DNA of 15,763 nucleotides from Victivallales bacterium (GTDB taxonomy: Bacteria; Verrucomicrobiota; Lentisphaeria; Oligosphaerales; Oligosphaeraceae), in contig JAGCSE010000306.1 of the NCBI GenBank assembly GCA_017964325.1, positions 1-15,763 on the forward strand, in the 5' to 3' direction. A program made the translations under genes and the position numbers. Shown here one piece after another: positions 7,451 through 15,260 of this stretch. How positions within the stretch are numbered: the stretch's first letter is position 1; each line of letters starts with the position of its first letter. Below the pieces are notes generated by a model. It was not told the DNA's origin. It did not search any database and saw only the letters and a program-made list of their open reading frames with translations.

Positions 7451-7600
7451 CTGTACCGCCTTGTTGTTGTGTGTAACAAGTAATATAGACGCTTCTGCGG
7501 CTTTTTCATGGTAAACCGTGTTTTTCCATTTGCCATTGTCTTTCCAAAGGCTATTTTACAATATATTTATTAAGCATCAGCAATCCATGGCACAACCATC
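7451..7600. promoter_or_regulatory. Divergent promoter region
   Basis: 150 bases separate the starts of operon 1 (minus) and phosphoesterase copy 2 (plus). For the plus gene, TTGCCA (7531-7536) and TATTTT (7553-7558) are 16 bases apart and could be -35 and -10 elements; TACAAT at 7558-7563 is an alternative -10. For the minus operon, TATATT (reverse complement, near 7482-7487) could be a -10, without a clear -35. PVC promoters are poorly defined, so the region is better supported than the boxes. Confidence 0.35.
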
Positions 7601-8797
7601 ATGAAAAAAGTCATCTGCTTTGTCATCAGTTTCCTCTGCATCTGCCATGCCCAGCAGCCAGAGGCGCAACAGCCTGGACCGAAGAAATTTCCGGAGGAAA
7701 TCCTGCAGACGCCTCCCGTCGTCTTCGCCGTCGGCCACGACTACCAGATCATGGTTCCTGTCGTGACCGAAGCCATGATTTCATGTGAAATCAACGGCAA
7801 GACATACTATGACGCGAACAACGGCGTCATCTGCACCGCCACGCGTGTCCGGCGTATCACCGTCCCGCAAGCCGAACTAAACGCTGTGAAGGAATATACG
7901 CTCTGTTGCCGCGTCGTAAAAAAACGCAAAGAGTATTTCACGCAGACGGAGCCCCTCCAGAAAAAGTCATACAACTTCCGTCCGCTTGAAAAGACGGAGA
8001 ACATCAAGATTATCATGCTGCCGGACACCCATGACCACGTCAAGGCGTCCATCGCCGCCGCGCAGTATTTCGGCAAGGAGCTTGATTTGCTCATCCTCAA
8101 CGGCGACATTTCGGAAGGCCTGAGCAGCTACAACAACATCGCCCAGATCTACAAAATCGCGGGCGGCATCACAAATGGCGAAATACCAGTGGTATATGCC
8201 CGAGGCAACCATGAACTGCGTGGTGCCATGGCGGAACAGCTCCCATTGTACGCGCCTGTTCGCGACGGCTATTTCTACTATACGTTCCGCCTCGGTCCCG
8301 TCTGGGGGATCGTTCTCGATTGCGGTGAAGACAAAGATGACGGGCATGCCGAATACGGCCATGCCGTCGCATGCCATCCCTTCCGCGTGAAGGAGACGGA
8401 ATATCTGAAAAGCGTCATCGCGAATGCCACCAACGAATACGACGCGGCCGATGTGAAATACCGCCTGATCGTCTGCCACGTCCCGTTCATGCACATCAAC
8501 AACAAGCCGTTCGACATCGAGCTGGACATCTATCGCGAATGGTGCAAGTTGTTGCGGGAGAACGTCAAACCGCACTTGATGCTCTGCGGTCACTTCCATA
8601 CGATTCGCGTCGTCAGGCCGGGCGGCACATGGGACAATCTCGGCGAGCCATGCCCTGTCGTCATTGGCTCGCGTCCAGGCGGATCCATGGAAGACTACAC
8701 GGGAACCGCCATCGAGCTGACCACGCAAAAAGCCGCCATCCATTTTGTCCACAGCACGTTAAAGATTCAAGGCGAAGACGTGATTGAATTCAAGTAG
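7601..8797 (+). CDS. Exported calcineurin-like metallophosphoesterase, copy 2
   Basis: 398 residues with a signal peptide (MKKVICFVISFLCICHA). It aligns with copy 1 from KKFPEEILQTPPVVFAVG to the shared C-terminus IEFK, but has only a short linker (18-28) where copy 1 has a long Pro-rich one. The motif set is complete: D142-T-H144, GD at 168-169, GNHE with N203 and H204, H293 in VCHVPF, and GHFH at 330-333. An 8-residue stretch (HINNKPFD) after H293 has no equivalent in copy 1. It is expected to be a two-metal phosphatase or phosphodiesterase outside the cytoplasm, on an unknown substrate. It is divergent from operon 1. No clear Shine-Dalgarno precedes the ATG. Confidence 0.85.
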   Translation: MKKVICFVISFLCICHAQQPEAQQPGPKKFPEEILQTPPVVFAVGHDYQIMVPVVTEAMISCEINGKTYYDANNGVICTATRVRRITVPQAELNAVKEYTLCCRVVKKRKEYFTQTEPLQKKSYNFRPLEKTENIKIIMLPDTHDHVKASIAAAQYFGKELDLLILNGDISEGLSSYNNIAQIYKIAGGITNGEIPVVYARGNHELRGAMAEQLPLYAPVRDGYFYYTFRLGPVWGIVLDCGEDKDDGHAEYGHAVACHPFRVKETEYLKSVIANATNEYDAADVKYRLIVCHVPFMHINNKPFDIELDIYREWCKLLRENVKPHLMLCGHFHTIRVVRPGGTWDNLGEPCPVVIGSRPGGSMEDYTGTAIELTTQKAAIHFVHSTLKIQGEDVIEFK

Positions 8798-9227
8798 AGG
8801 GCTTTGGGGAGGACGACATGAAGTTGGTTGAAAAAGGGCATTGCCGTATTGATGCGGCATTTATGCCATGGATTGCTTGGCGTATGATGCTGTCTGTCAA
8901 TTTTTTTCAGAAAAAAAATCTAAAAAAGTGTTTTTTTATTTGAAATATTAATTTTTCTTAATATTTTATTTTTTTTGTAGAGAAAATCAAAAATGGTATT
9001 CATTTATCATTTTGAATGTCAACGTCAACGGAAGAAGAAAAAATGACGAAGCGCCTTTCAAAAAAGTTTGCGACTCGTTTTGAAAAGGAGTTTCCAAAAA
9101 AATAAATGGCATGGAGTTATGAATCTATGGGGCGGTTCGCTCCTTTACACATTCATTCAACAAAAAACAAATCATATCTTGTGTTTTAGATATTGTAACT
9201 AAAAATTGTCATTCAAAGGAGAACAAA
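8798..9227 (+). promoter_or_regulatory. 430-bp AT-rich region upstream of the prepilin gene
   Basis: No convincing gene of normal size. A short hairpin, TGCCG (8842-8846) with CGGCA (8855-8859), follows the phosphoesterase. Bases 8900-8985 hold several A and T tracts, including the perfect inverted repeat AAATATTAA (8943-8951) / TTAATATTT (8958-8966) followed by a T-rich run; this could act as a weak terminator or as curved promoter DNA. A further imperfect inverted repeat pairs CCTTTCAAAA (9054-9063) with TTTTGAAAAGG (9078-9088). Two tiny ORFs are possible (9016-9105 and 9106-9189). AAAGGAG at 9215-9221 is the ribosome site of the prepilin gene. No promoter could be assigned with confidence. 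Confidence 0.5.
9016..9105 (+). CDS. Possible small ORF upstream of the prepilin gene
   Basis: 29 codons from ATG 9016, or 20 from ATG 9043. The latter has GGAAGAAG at 9030-9037 with a 5-base spacer and would encode a basic, helix-prone peptide (MTKRLSKKFATRFEKEF). The stop TAA at 9103-9105 is immediately followed by the ATG of a second 27-codon frame ending at 9189. Neither resembles a known peptide. They may be chance frames in an untranslated leader. Confidence 0.2.
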   Translation: MSTSTEEEKMTKRLSKKFATRFEKEFPKK

Positions 9228-10004
9228 ATGAAGAAGTCCAAGTCATTCACGTTGATTGAATTGCTGGTGGTTATCGCGATTATCGCGATTCTGGCGGCTA
9301 TGCTGTTGCCCGCCCTGTCCAAGGCGCGTGACAAGGCGCGTGCCATTTCGTGCACGAACAACCAGAAGCAAATCCTTCTGGCCAACAACTTGTACCTAAG
9401 CGATTATGAATTTTTCGTCCCCTGCGAGATAAAAAATGGCGGCGACAATGGCGGCGGCAATTGGGCCGATGGCTGGAAGATGTGGGTGGAATGCCTGAAT
9501 CCCTACTTGGGCGGCGGCGGCGGTACGAATGGCGGCAATTTCCCAAGTGACATGTCCACCTACAGAACAGACAAGTCGCTTATGTGCCCTGATTCCACAT
9601 GCACCATGCACTGGTCAAACGGCGACTATTCGAACCAGGCTGTCACTGCCGGCGGCAAAACGATCGACGTGACGACATACGCCTGGAACCGTTTCATGGG
9701 CTGGTATCAAAGCGGCAACTGGCAGTCCTATTCTGATTTTGGCAATAGCAAAGCCCCCTGCTGCAAGAAACTCGCCTATCCTTCTGTCACCATTTTGCTG
9801 ACGGACAACTACCGCGTCGATCCTTGCCAGAAGACCCAGTTCACGGGGACCAACTGGTATCCCCAGAAAGTCTTCTGCCATAACGGAGCGTGCAATATCG
9901 GATTTGGTGACGGACATGTCGGTTCCGGGACAATGGCCAAGTTCCAAGCTGATTTTGATACCAAAGACTTTATTTTCACGCTTACGGAATCTAAATTCCG
10001 TTAA
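9228..10004 (+). CDS. Type IV prepilin-like protein with H-x9-DG domain
   Basis: 258 residues with a strong ribosome site (AAAGGAG, 6-base spacer). The N-terminus is a class III signal: short basic leader, [10 protein letters not shown] with cleavage expected before F7, Glu at mature position 5 (E11), then a hydrophobic helix to about 30. The residue before the cleavage site is Ser rather than the usual Gly. Near the C-terminus H218 is followed by nine residues and D228-G229, the H-x9-DG signature of the processing-associated domain typical of PVC pseudopilin-like families. Gly/Asn-rich runs at 70-77 and 95-103 may be surface loops, and eleven Cys are present. Such proteins are thought to be handled by prepilin peptidase and a type II/IV machinery; many genomes of this group hold dozens of paralogs of unknown role. 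The gene stands alone. Confidence 0.9.
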   Translation: MKKSKSFTLIELLVVIAIIAILAAMLLPALSKARDKARAISCTNNQKQILLANNLYLSDYEFFVPCEIKNGGDNGGGNWADGWKMWVECLNPYLGGGGGTNGGNFPSDMSTYRTDKSLMCPDSTCTMHWSNGDYSNQAVTAGGKTIDVTTYAWNRFMGWYQSGNWQSYSDFGNSKAPCCKKLAYPSVTILLTDNYRVDPCQKTQFTGTNWYPQKVFCHNGACNIGFGDGHVGSGTMAKFQADFDTKDFIFTLTESKFR

Positions 10005-10030
10005 TTCACTTAAGCTGAACATTTAAAAAC

Positions 10031-10066
10031 AAATGGCGCGATTTTCTCTTGAAAGTCGCGCCATTT
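10031..10066. terminator. Bidirectional intrinsic terminator between convergent genes
   Basis: A 15-bp stem with a single G-U pair, AAATGGCGCGATTTT (10031-10045) with AAAGTCGCGCCATTT (10052-10066), closes a 6-base loop. It is followed on the plus strand by TTTGTTTG counting the end of the stem, and on the minus strand by GTTTTTAAATG. It sits 26 bases after the prepilin stop and downstream of the convergent glycosidase gene, so it may stop transcription from both sides. Confidence 0.8.
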
Positions 10067-10385
10067 GTTTGTCATGATAATGGTAGCATGGATTGATTGA
10101 CTTTTACAATACCTTCGTCCATTCAACAACCAATGATTGTAATTTCAGGTTGAATGTTGTGAAAATGGAACTAGGTTTAACGCAATAAGTTATATTATTG
10201 TACTGGCCATATATAATTTGATTCTTGCGTAATGGCGACTGTTTCAGGCCGCCGTACGGAACGGCAGCCTTCGCTAAATCATACAGCCTTTAGTCAAATT
10301 AAGTGTGACCAGTACATTAACTGGAAATGAAGCATGAGACGAGAGAGCTGAAATGTGAGTTTTTTTTCAACAACCTACTCTTGAG
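10067..10385. other. Intergenic region between convergent transcripts
   Basis: No gene is supported. The region contains an 8-bp inverted pair, CATTCAAC (10120-10127) / GTTGAATG (10149-10156), the 118-bp palindromic element described separately, and about 70 bases of AT-rich DNA before the glycosidase stop codon. It is neither upstream of a known start nor needed for termination, so the structured element is unexplained by its neighbours. Confidence 0.5.
10199..10316. repeat. 118-bp imperfect palindrome with inner GC hairpin (MITE-like or structured element)
   Basis: The 23-base ends, 10199-10221 and 10294-10316, are inverted copies matching at 19 positions; both begin TGTACTGG when read inward. 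Centrally, GGCCGCCGT (10247-10255) pairs with ACGGCAGCC (10261-10269) around a 5-base loop, with one G-U pair, and GCGA/TCGC (10236-10239 / 10271-10274) can extend it. No coding frame and no clear target-site duplication were seen. It could be a small non-autonomous mobile element, a REP-like palindrome, or a structured RNA. Confidence 0.6.
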
Positions 10386-12692
10386 TTATTTAGCTTTCAG
10401 CGCCATGATCTTCCGTGCCAGCGCATTACGCTGGGCTTCAAGCGTCTTTGGATCATGGTCCCAATGTGTCAAATCAACCGCCACGGGAGCGATGACAGCC
10501 TGTATCTGACGTTCTGCATCTAAATCATTTCCAAGCAGTTGGCGATAGATTTGGAAATATTCGAAGTCCTCGTTGCCGTCACGGATGAGTTCCAGATGAA
10601 TGCTTGTGACAGGGCCGTCGATTCCGACCTGCTTGCCGGGATAGATCATGAAGCCGTCGCCGTTGGCGTCCGGGAACATTTCGGCCTCCTCCCACACGTT
10701 GCATTCTTTCTGATAGGCGCCGTTGCGGTACATTGTGCAGACATTGACGCACCAATACAACACGCCTTCAATCCCGTACTTAGCCTGCAGCCATGACAGG
10801 ATGCGGTGGGACGTGCCGCAGTCGTCTATCAGATACGTCGGATACGGGGCTTTCGGCCAGCAGCATGTGTACCACCAGAGGTGCTGGCCGGCCTTGCGGC
10901 GCTGATACAGCTTGTCCCAATTGATGGAGCCGAGAATAGGAACCCAGATGTCAATGGAATCCAGCAACTTAGGTTCAGGCTGCTCCGTCATGATGAACTG
11001 CACGTCCTTGCCAAGGGAATGGACCTTTTCCGCCAGTTCAACGACAAGATCATACTGTGATTCGTTCGGTTCGTCAAAGCAATAGACATAGCCCCTGTCG
11101 AGCCAGCCGTTTTCACGCAGATACTCCACATCCGCCTTCAGTTTTTCCAAATTCATGTTCTTGCCCCAGCCGCTGGGAATCTGGAAAGCCGCCACGCGCG
11201 GATCAGTCAAGAATTTCCTAGCCTCTTCGGAACGAATCGGATACGGCAGTTCACCCGCGCCCATGCGATGGTCCGCCATGAACCAATAGTACTTGTCCCA
11301 CAGCTCCTGCCATTTCGGAGTTTTCGGTTCCACGCCGAAGCCCCGTTCGATGCCCGATGGCCAAACGGCCAGTGCGCTTTTGAAAGAAGGCGTCACAGGA
11401 AGTTCGAAATCATAAACTTCCACGCTTAGCGGAATCTCTTTTTTGTAACCGTTCTTATCTGTGACCGTCACGATTCCTGCATACTTTCCGGGCTTGCAAC
11501 CTGCTTTTGTTTCCGCCTGCACCCAAATGGACTGCGTGGCTTCCAACGGTACGTCGATAGCCCCCTGTAACGGTGGCAACGCATCGGCATACAGGCCAGG
11601 CGCCAGTTTCAATTTCGGATCACATGTCGTCTTGCGGACCATCGAATAGCACGCCTGCAAAAGCCGCAGCTCCAGATTTTCCGCAACCGCGCCATCCGCG
11701 TCCTTCAATTCCGAAACCTTCACATCAAGTCCTTTAATTGGAGCATCTTCCGCATAAACGACAATCTGCCGGGCCTCCGTTTCACGAATCGCCAGCGAGA
11801 TGGCCAATGATGGCTTCGCTTCATCGTCTTTCGGTGGCGCATAGCGGCGGTATTTGTTCATGACGCTGTCCGTCCACAGCACGACACGGCCTTTTTCATC
11901 GGTCGTGTAAAGCAGGGCCTCCACGTTTTCCGTCGGCTCCGACCGTTGGTTCCATTCGTCTGCCGCCGTCAAGCGATAAAAGACACGGCTCCAGTCTTTT
12001 GGAACATCCTTGTCTTCATATTCGCCGCCTGTCAGATTGCTGGCATGAACCATCGTGTTCGCGTTGTCCGGATAACGCGAACGGCTGACATAATAGCGCA
12101 TTCCCTCCAAAGCCGTCCATGACAGCTTCACACTTTTCGTCTGCGGATCGTATTTGCAGGTAACATTCTGCGGTTGTTGCGGTTGTGGCTGTGGAGTACC
12201 GAAGCGCACATCGTCAATCCAGCCTTTGCCTTCACGCTCTTTGCCAAACAGTTCGAAGCGGACTTCAAACGTTTTCGTGTCCTTCGACGTCTTGAAGCGA
12301 GTGGAAATCGGAACCCAGTCTTCGCTCTGCACAGAGGCGCTCTTCGAGCCGCGCAGCCATTTGCCGTTCGCATCGTATTCATAGCCAAACAGCATGCCGC
12401 TTCCCTTCGCCATCGCCGTCAGCAGATATTCCGTATCAGGCTCGACTGCAAGGCGGCCTTGGGTGATGGCCGCCACATGGCTCTTTCCATCGACGATTTT
12501 GACGATATAGCCGCAGGCTTCGCCACTGTACGACGTTTCCGTCGTCATGCCAGCAGTCGAACCGCCTGTGCAATGGCCGCCCCAATTCGCAGGCTGGCCT
12601 TTCTCCCCTTTCTCCTCAAAGCCCGCGTTCTTCAACATGTTCTGCCCGAACACCATCAGTGGCAACAGACACAAAAGCCAATATTTTTTCAT
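10386..12692 (-). CDS. Exported GH123-like (DUF4091) glycosidase with CBM-like and FN3-like modules
   Basis: 768 residues from ATG 12692, with GAGGAAG five bases upstream; this start gives a signal peptide (MKKYWLLCLLPLMVFG). Order: CBM-like jelly-roll (17-166, beginning NMLKNAGFEE), Gln/Pro linker (168-175), FN3-like module (about 176-262), the beta domain usual before this catalytic domain (about 295-430), and the DUF4091/GH123 catalytic barrel (about 431-715). The adjacent acid pair D540-E541 in YCFDEPNES matches the Asp-Glu dyad of GH123 beta-N-acetylgalactosaminidases, which use the substrate acetamido group. The family end GDGFMIYPG (678-686) and ELIRDGNEDFEY (701-712) is intact. It lies 44 bases after a sulfatase gene, which suits a sulfated GalNAc-type glycan, but the substrate is inferred. 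Confidence 0.82.
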   Translation of the reverse strand: MKKYWLLCLLPLMVFGQNMLKNAGFEEKGEKGQPANWGGHCTGGSTAGMTTETSYSGEACGYIVKIVDGKSHVAAITQGRLAVEPDTEYLLTAMAKGSGMLFGYEYDANGKWLRGSKSASVQSEDWVPISTRFKTSKDTKTFEVRFELFGKEREGKGWIDDVRFGTPQPQPQQPQNVTCKYDPQTKSVKLSWTALEGMRYYVSRSRYPDNANTMVHASNLTGGEYEDKDVPKDWSRVFYRLTAADEWNQRSEPTENVEALLYTTDEKGRVVLWTDSVMNKYRRYAPPKDDEAKPSLAISLAIRETEARQIVVYAEDAPIKGLDVKVSELKDADGAVAENLELRLLQACYSMVRKTTCDPKLKLAPGLYADALPPLQGAIDVPLEATQSIWVQAETKAGCKPGKYAGIVTVTDKNGYKKEIPLSVEVYDFELPVTPSFKSALAVWPSGIERGFGVEPKTPKWQELWDKYYWFMADHRMGAGELPYPIRSEEARKFLTDPRVAAFQIPSGWGKNMNLEKLKADVEYLRENGWLDRGYVYCFDEPNESQYDLVVELAEKVHSLGKDVQFIMTEQPEPKLLDSIDIWVPILGSINWDKLYQRRKAGQHLWWYTCCWPKAPYPTYLIDDCGTSHRILSWLQAKYGIEGVLYWCVNVCTMYRNGAYQKECNVWEEAEMFPDANGDGFMIYPGKQVGIDGPVTSIHLELIRDGNEDFEYFQIYRQLLGNDLDAERQIQAVIAPVAVDLTHWDHDPKTLEAQRNALARKIMALKAK

Positions 12693-12719
12693 TTTTGCTT
12701 CCTCTTTTTTGAAAGGCAC

Positions 12720-12737
12720 ATAAGGGATATAAGGGAT
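12720..12737. repeat. 9-bp tandem repeat at the sulfatase/glycosidase junction
   Basis: ATAAGGGAT occurs twice in tandem (12720-12728 and 12729-12737), in the 44-base gap before the glycosidase start. The second copy touches the sulfatase stop codon. Confidence 0.7.
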
Positions 12738-14176
12738 TATAAATCAATAGTATAACCTGGCGGGATGCGACCGGCTTCTTCATCATGGCGCATGGCGTGA
12801 TCCAGACGGCCCGCGTAATGCGTGTTGTTCTTTCCGCCCGTCTGCTTTTCTGCGGAGACAGGATGCGGCTCCATCATCACTTCGCTTGCGCGATAGGCGT
12901 CAAGTCTGGCTTTCAATGACTTAACATGCTCCGTATCTTTCAGTTCTTCATATTTGTCGCGGTCGTCGGGGAATGTGTCAAAGAAATAATAACGGTCATC
13001 CGGAGCGTTATAGACCAGCTTGCCCGCGCCCGTTTCCGTACCATCGCAGACCATGTAGGTGCCTTTCTTACGTGTCGCGTATTGCGAAAAGACGACGTCG
13101 TGTTTCTTGCTTCCAAACATGTCCAGCCCGTCGAATTCAGCGGAATCGTACGGGATGCCTGCGTATGCAAGCAACGTTGGCGCGATATCGACCAGAGATA
13201 CCAAATCCTTGCAATGACGTGGCTTATAGCCTGGGCGACGAATCATCAGCGGGATATGCGCGGCCGCATCGACCATCGTCCGCTTGCCCATGCAGTTGTA
13301 GTCGCCGAGCAGTTCGCCGTGGTCCGTCGAGAAGATGATCATCGTATCGTCATACATGCCTTTCTCCTTGAGTTTGGCGATGATGCGGCCGATTTGGTAA
13401 TCGACGAAAGAGACGCATGCATAGTAGTAGTTTTTCAGCAGGATGATCTGGCGTTCGGAAACGCCCATGTTGTCCAATTTGAAACGACCGTGGACAAGCT
13501 CCGCAAAGTCTTCTATATGCTCGGGAACGTATGGCAGCGACAAATCGTCACGGTACAGCTTGTTCCACGGCGCAGGCGGGCAGAAAGGCGGATGCGGATG
13601 GATGAACGATGACATCAAAAAGACGGGGCGCGACGGATCGACGCTGTCCAAATAGTCCAGACTCCGATCTGCAACCCATTGCGTCGGATGCGCTTCCGGC
13701 GGCAGCGGTGAAACTTGCGGAACGTAGTACATTTCCGTACGAACACCGTTGTAGTCGAAAACGTATGGATAATTTTTCATGATGAATTTCGTGTAGTCGT
13801 CCTCCGGGGCGGACAGTTCCTCCTGCGTGTAGCGCTTCGAGAAACCGATGGAGCCGTAATAATCCGTCACATGGTGCATTTTGCCGACGCAGCAGGACTG
13901 GTAACCCGCCTTCGTCAAAGCGTCATAGATGCCTTTTCCCGTGTAGGCCAGATTCTTGTTGTTGTTTGTGCAGCCTGTCCGCGCAGGATATTGGCCCGAC
14001 AGCATGGACATGCGGGCGGGAACGCAGACGGGCGACGGCGTCACCGCGCAGTCGAACACCGTCGATTCCCGCGCCAATGCGTCAAACGACGGTGTCTGGA
14101 TATCCGCGTTGCCCAATTCATGGATGGTGTCTCGCCGTTGTTGATCCGTGAACAGGAAGAGGATGTGTTTCGGCAT
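12737..14176 (-). CDS. Cys-type sulfatase (formylglycine-dependent), apparently cytoplasmic
   Basis: 479 residues. The sulfatase signature C51-V-P-A-R with SG at 60-61 marks C51 for conversion to formylglycine. Other family features are visible: D11-Q12 near the N-terminus, K99 and H101 in GKMHH, HPHPPF at 193-198, the metal-binding STDHGE with D285 and H286, and K298 in MGKRT. It hydrolyses a sulfate ester, probably on a sugar, with calcium; which sugar cannot be read from the sequence. No signal peptide is present (MPKHILFLFTDQQ is the start of the core fold), while both operon neighbours downstream and upstream are exported. AAAGGAAA just before the ATG overlaps the stop of the upstream gene, 10 bases away, which points to coupled translation. 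Maturation needs an anSME-type or FGE enzyme encoded elsewhere. Confidence 0.9.
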   Translation of the reverse strand: MPKHILFLFTDQQRRDTIHELGNADIQTPSFDALARESTVFDCAVTPSPVCVPARMSMLSGQYPARTGCTNNNKNLAYTGKGIYDALTKAGYQSCCVGKMHHVTDYYGSIGFSKRYTQEELSAPEDDYTKFIMKNYPYVFDYNGVRTEMYYVPQVSPLPPEAHPTQWVADRSLDYLDSVDPSRPVFLMSSFIHPHPPFCPPAPWNKLYRDDLSLPYVPEHIEDFAELVHGRFKLDNMGVSERQIILLKNYYYACVSFVDYQIGRIIAKLKEKGMYDDTMIIFSTDHGELLGDYNCMGKRTMVDAAAHIPLMIRRPGYKPRHCKDLVSLVDIAPTLLAYAGIPYDSAEFDGLDMFGSKKHDVVFSQYATRKKGTYMVCDGTETGAGKLVYNAPDDRYYFFDTFPDDRDKYEELKDTEHVKSLKARLDAYRASEVMMEPHPVSAEKQTGGKNNTHYAGRLDHAMRHDEEAGRIPPGYTIDL

Positions 14177-14186
14177 GATGTTTCCT

Positions 14187-15260
14187 TTATTGTTTATTGG
14201 TGATGGCTTTTTCCAATTGATTCACTGTTAAATTCGGATGGTAGAAATCTTTCCGTGCGCAGCCGGCGCGTCCGCCACCTGCGCACGCACATGCGCATGC
14301 GCAGGCACATGCGCAACCGCCGCCGTGATGATGGTGTCCGCCTAAAAAACGTCTTGCGGCCCGTTCCTCCGGCGTCGCCAGACGGAAACCGCCTTTCGGC
14401 GGCGGATTGAACCGCCTGCCATGCGAACTCATGCCAAATGGCGGCTTTAGGAAATACATGATCGGCTTGTCCAAAGCCCTCGCTTTCGGCACGAAACCAC
14501 GCGCGTAGTAGTATGGATCCTCCCGCTTGCTGTAACGTATCATACCACCTACTGTCTGTACAAACAGAATGAAAACGATGATGATGACTGGCATCCAGTC
14601 AAGAAAACCTTCAAGGAAATGCCTCCAGCCGCCTTTTTTTCTCGCCACATCCGCGTTTTCCTGAACGTTGATATCGGGAAAATTCGACATGTCATATTTC
14701 ACCATGATGCTTGCCCGCCGCCCTTTGGGCAGCGATGTCTTCAAAACGTAGTATCCGCCTTCCTTATCCTGAACCGAACACTGCGTCACGCCGTCCGCCT
14801 TCCAACGGATGACCAGCGACTTAACGTCGATGTCGTCAAACCAGCCTGGCATGAAATCATAGAGGACGACGCTCCCGTTTTCACTCCTTTCATGATATTG
14901 GAACATGTACCGCTGGTGGAAGGAATATTCGAATGTCACCGTCTGGCCTGCTTCATATTCCATGTCCAAATCCAGCCGTATGTACTGACCATGGTCTTCG
15001 TAGTATTTGGCCTTGCGAATGTTGCCGCTAATTGGCGTTATCGAGTCCAGATGGCCGTTCGGCACGCCGATCTTCACCCACGTCAACGGTCCTTCCGTCG
15101 TGGAATCAAACACTTTCCACGATATTTTATATCGCATGTCCAATGTGGCGTCTTTACGCGGCTCCACCCAGATTTCATACGACTGGATTTCGTCCAGTGG
15201 CTTGCCCATGGCCACCGCCGCGCAAAGTGCGGCCATTATAATCAGCAATAATCTTTTCAT
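14187..15260 (-). CDS. Membrane protein with Cys-Ala-repeat cytoplasmic tail, putative radical SAM target
   Basis: 357 residues from ATG 15260, with AAGGAG 8 bases upstream. Signal peptide (1-19), a beta-rich outer domain (about 20-200) loosely resembling DUF2207-type ectodomains, one transmembrane helix (about 222-241, MPVIIIVFILFVQTVGGM), then a basic tail of about 115 residues expected in the cytoplasm. The tail has four His (309-312), three Gly (313-315), six Cys-Ala dipeptides (316-327), three Gly (328-330), RAGCARKDFY (331-340) and a final helix. The Cys-Ala run uses both Cys codons and three Ala codons, so it is kept for its protein sequence. The start overlaps the stop of the radical SAM gene (ATGA). 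I infer that this enzyme modifies the tail; a metal-binding or redox tail is the alternative. Confidence 0.75.
   Translation of the reverse strand: MKRLLLIIMAALCAAVAMGKPLDEIQSYEIWVEPRKDATLDMRYKISWKVFDSTTEGPLTWVKIGVPNGHLDSITPISGNIRKAKYYEDHGQYIRLDLDMEYEAGQTVTFEYSFHQRYMFQYHERSENGSVVLYDFMPGWFDDIDVKSLVIRWKADGVTQCSVQDKEGGYYVLKTSLPKGRRASIMVKYDMSNFPDINVQENADVARKKGGWRHFLEGFLDWMPVIIIVFILFVQTVGGMIRYSKREDPYYYARGFVPKARALDKPIMYFLKPPFGMSSHGRRFNPPPKGGFRLATPEERAARRFLGGHHHHGGGCACACACACACAGGGRAGCARKDFYHPNLTVNQLEKAITNKQ
14280..14315 (-). repeat. Six tandem Cys-Ala codon pairs
   Basis: Six hexamer units, four of them TGCGCA (itself a palindrome) and two variants (TGTGCC, TGTGCG on the minus strand). Synonymous differences argue against a purely recent DNA slippage product. 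Confidence 0.9.

Noticed and set aside
8842..8859. Terminator of phosphoesterase copy 2
   Set aside because: The stem is only 5 bp with an 8-base loop and a poor T run. The AT-only hairpin at 8943-8966 is not clearly better, so no terminator is called for this gene.
9107..9125. Sigma-54 promoter before the prepilin gene
   Set aside because: TGGCAT resembles the -24 box, but no TTGC follows at the required distance.
14619..15251. Long plus-strand frames antisense to the Cys-Ala-tail gene, with similar ones at 12174-12755, 12926-13612 and 6530-7327
   Set aside because: All are antisense to genes with clear family motifs or close paralogs, lack ribosome sites, and show low-complexity Arg/Val-rich sequence.
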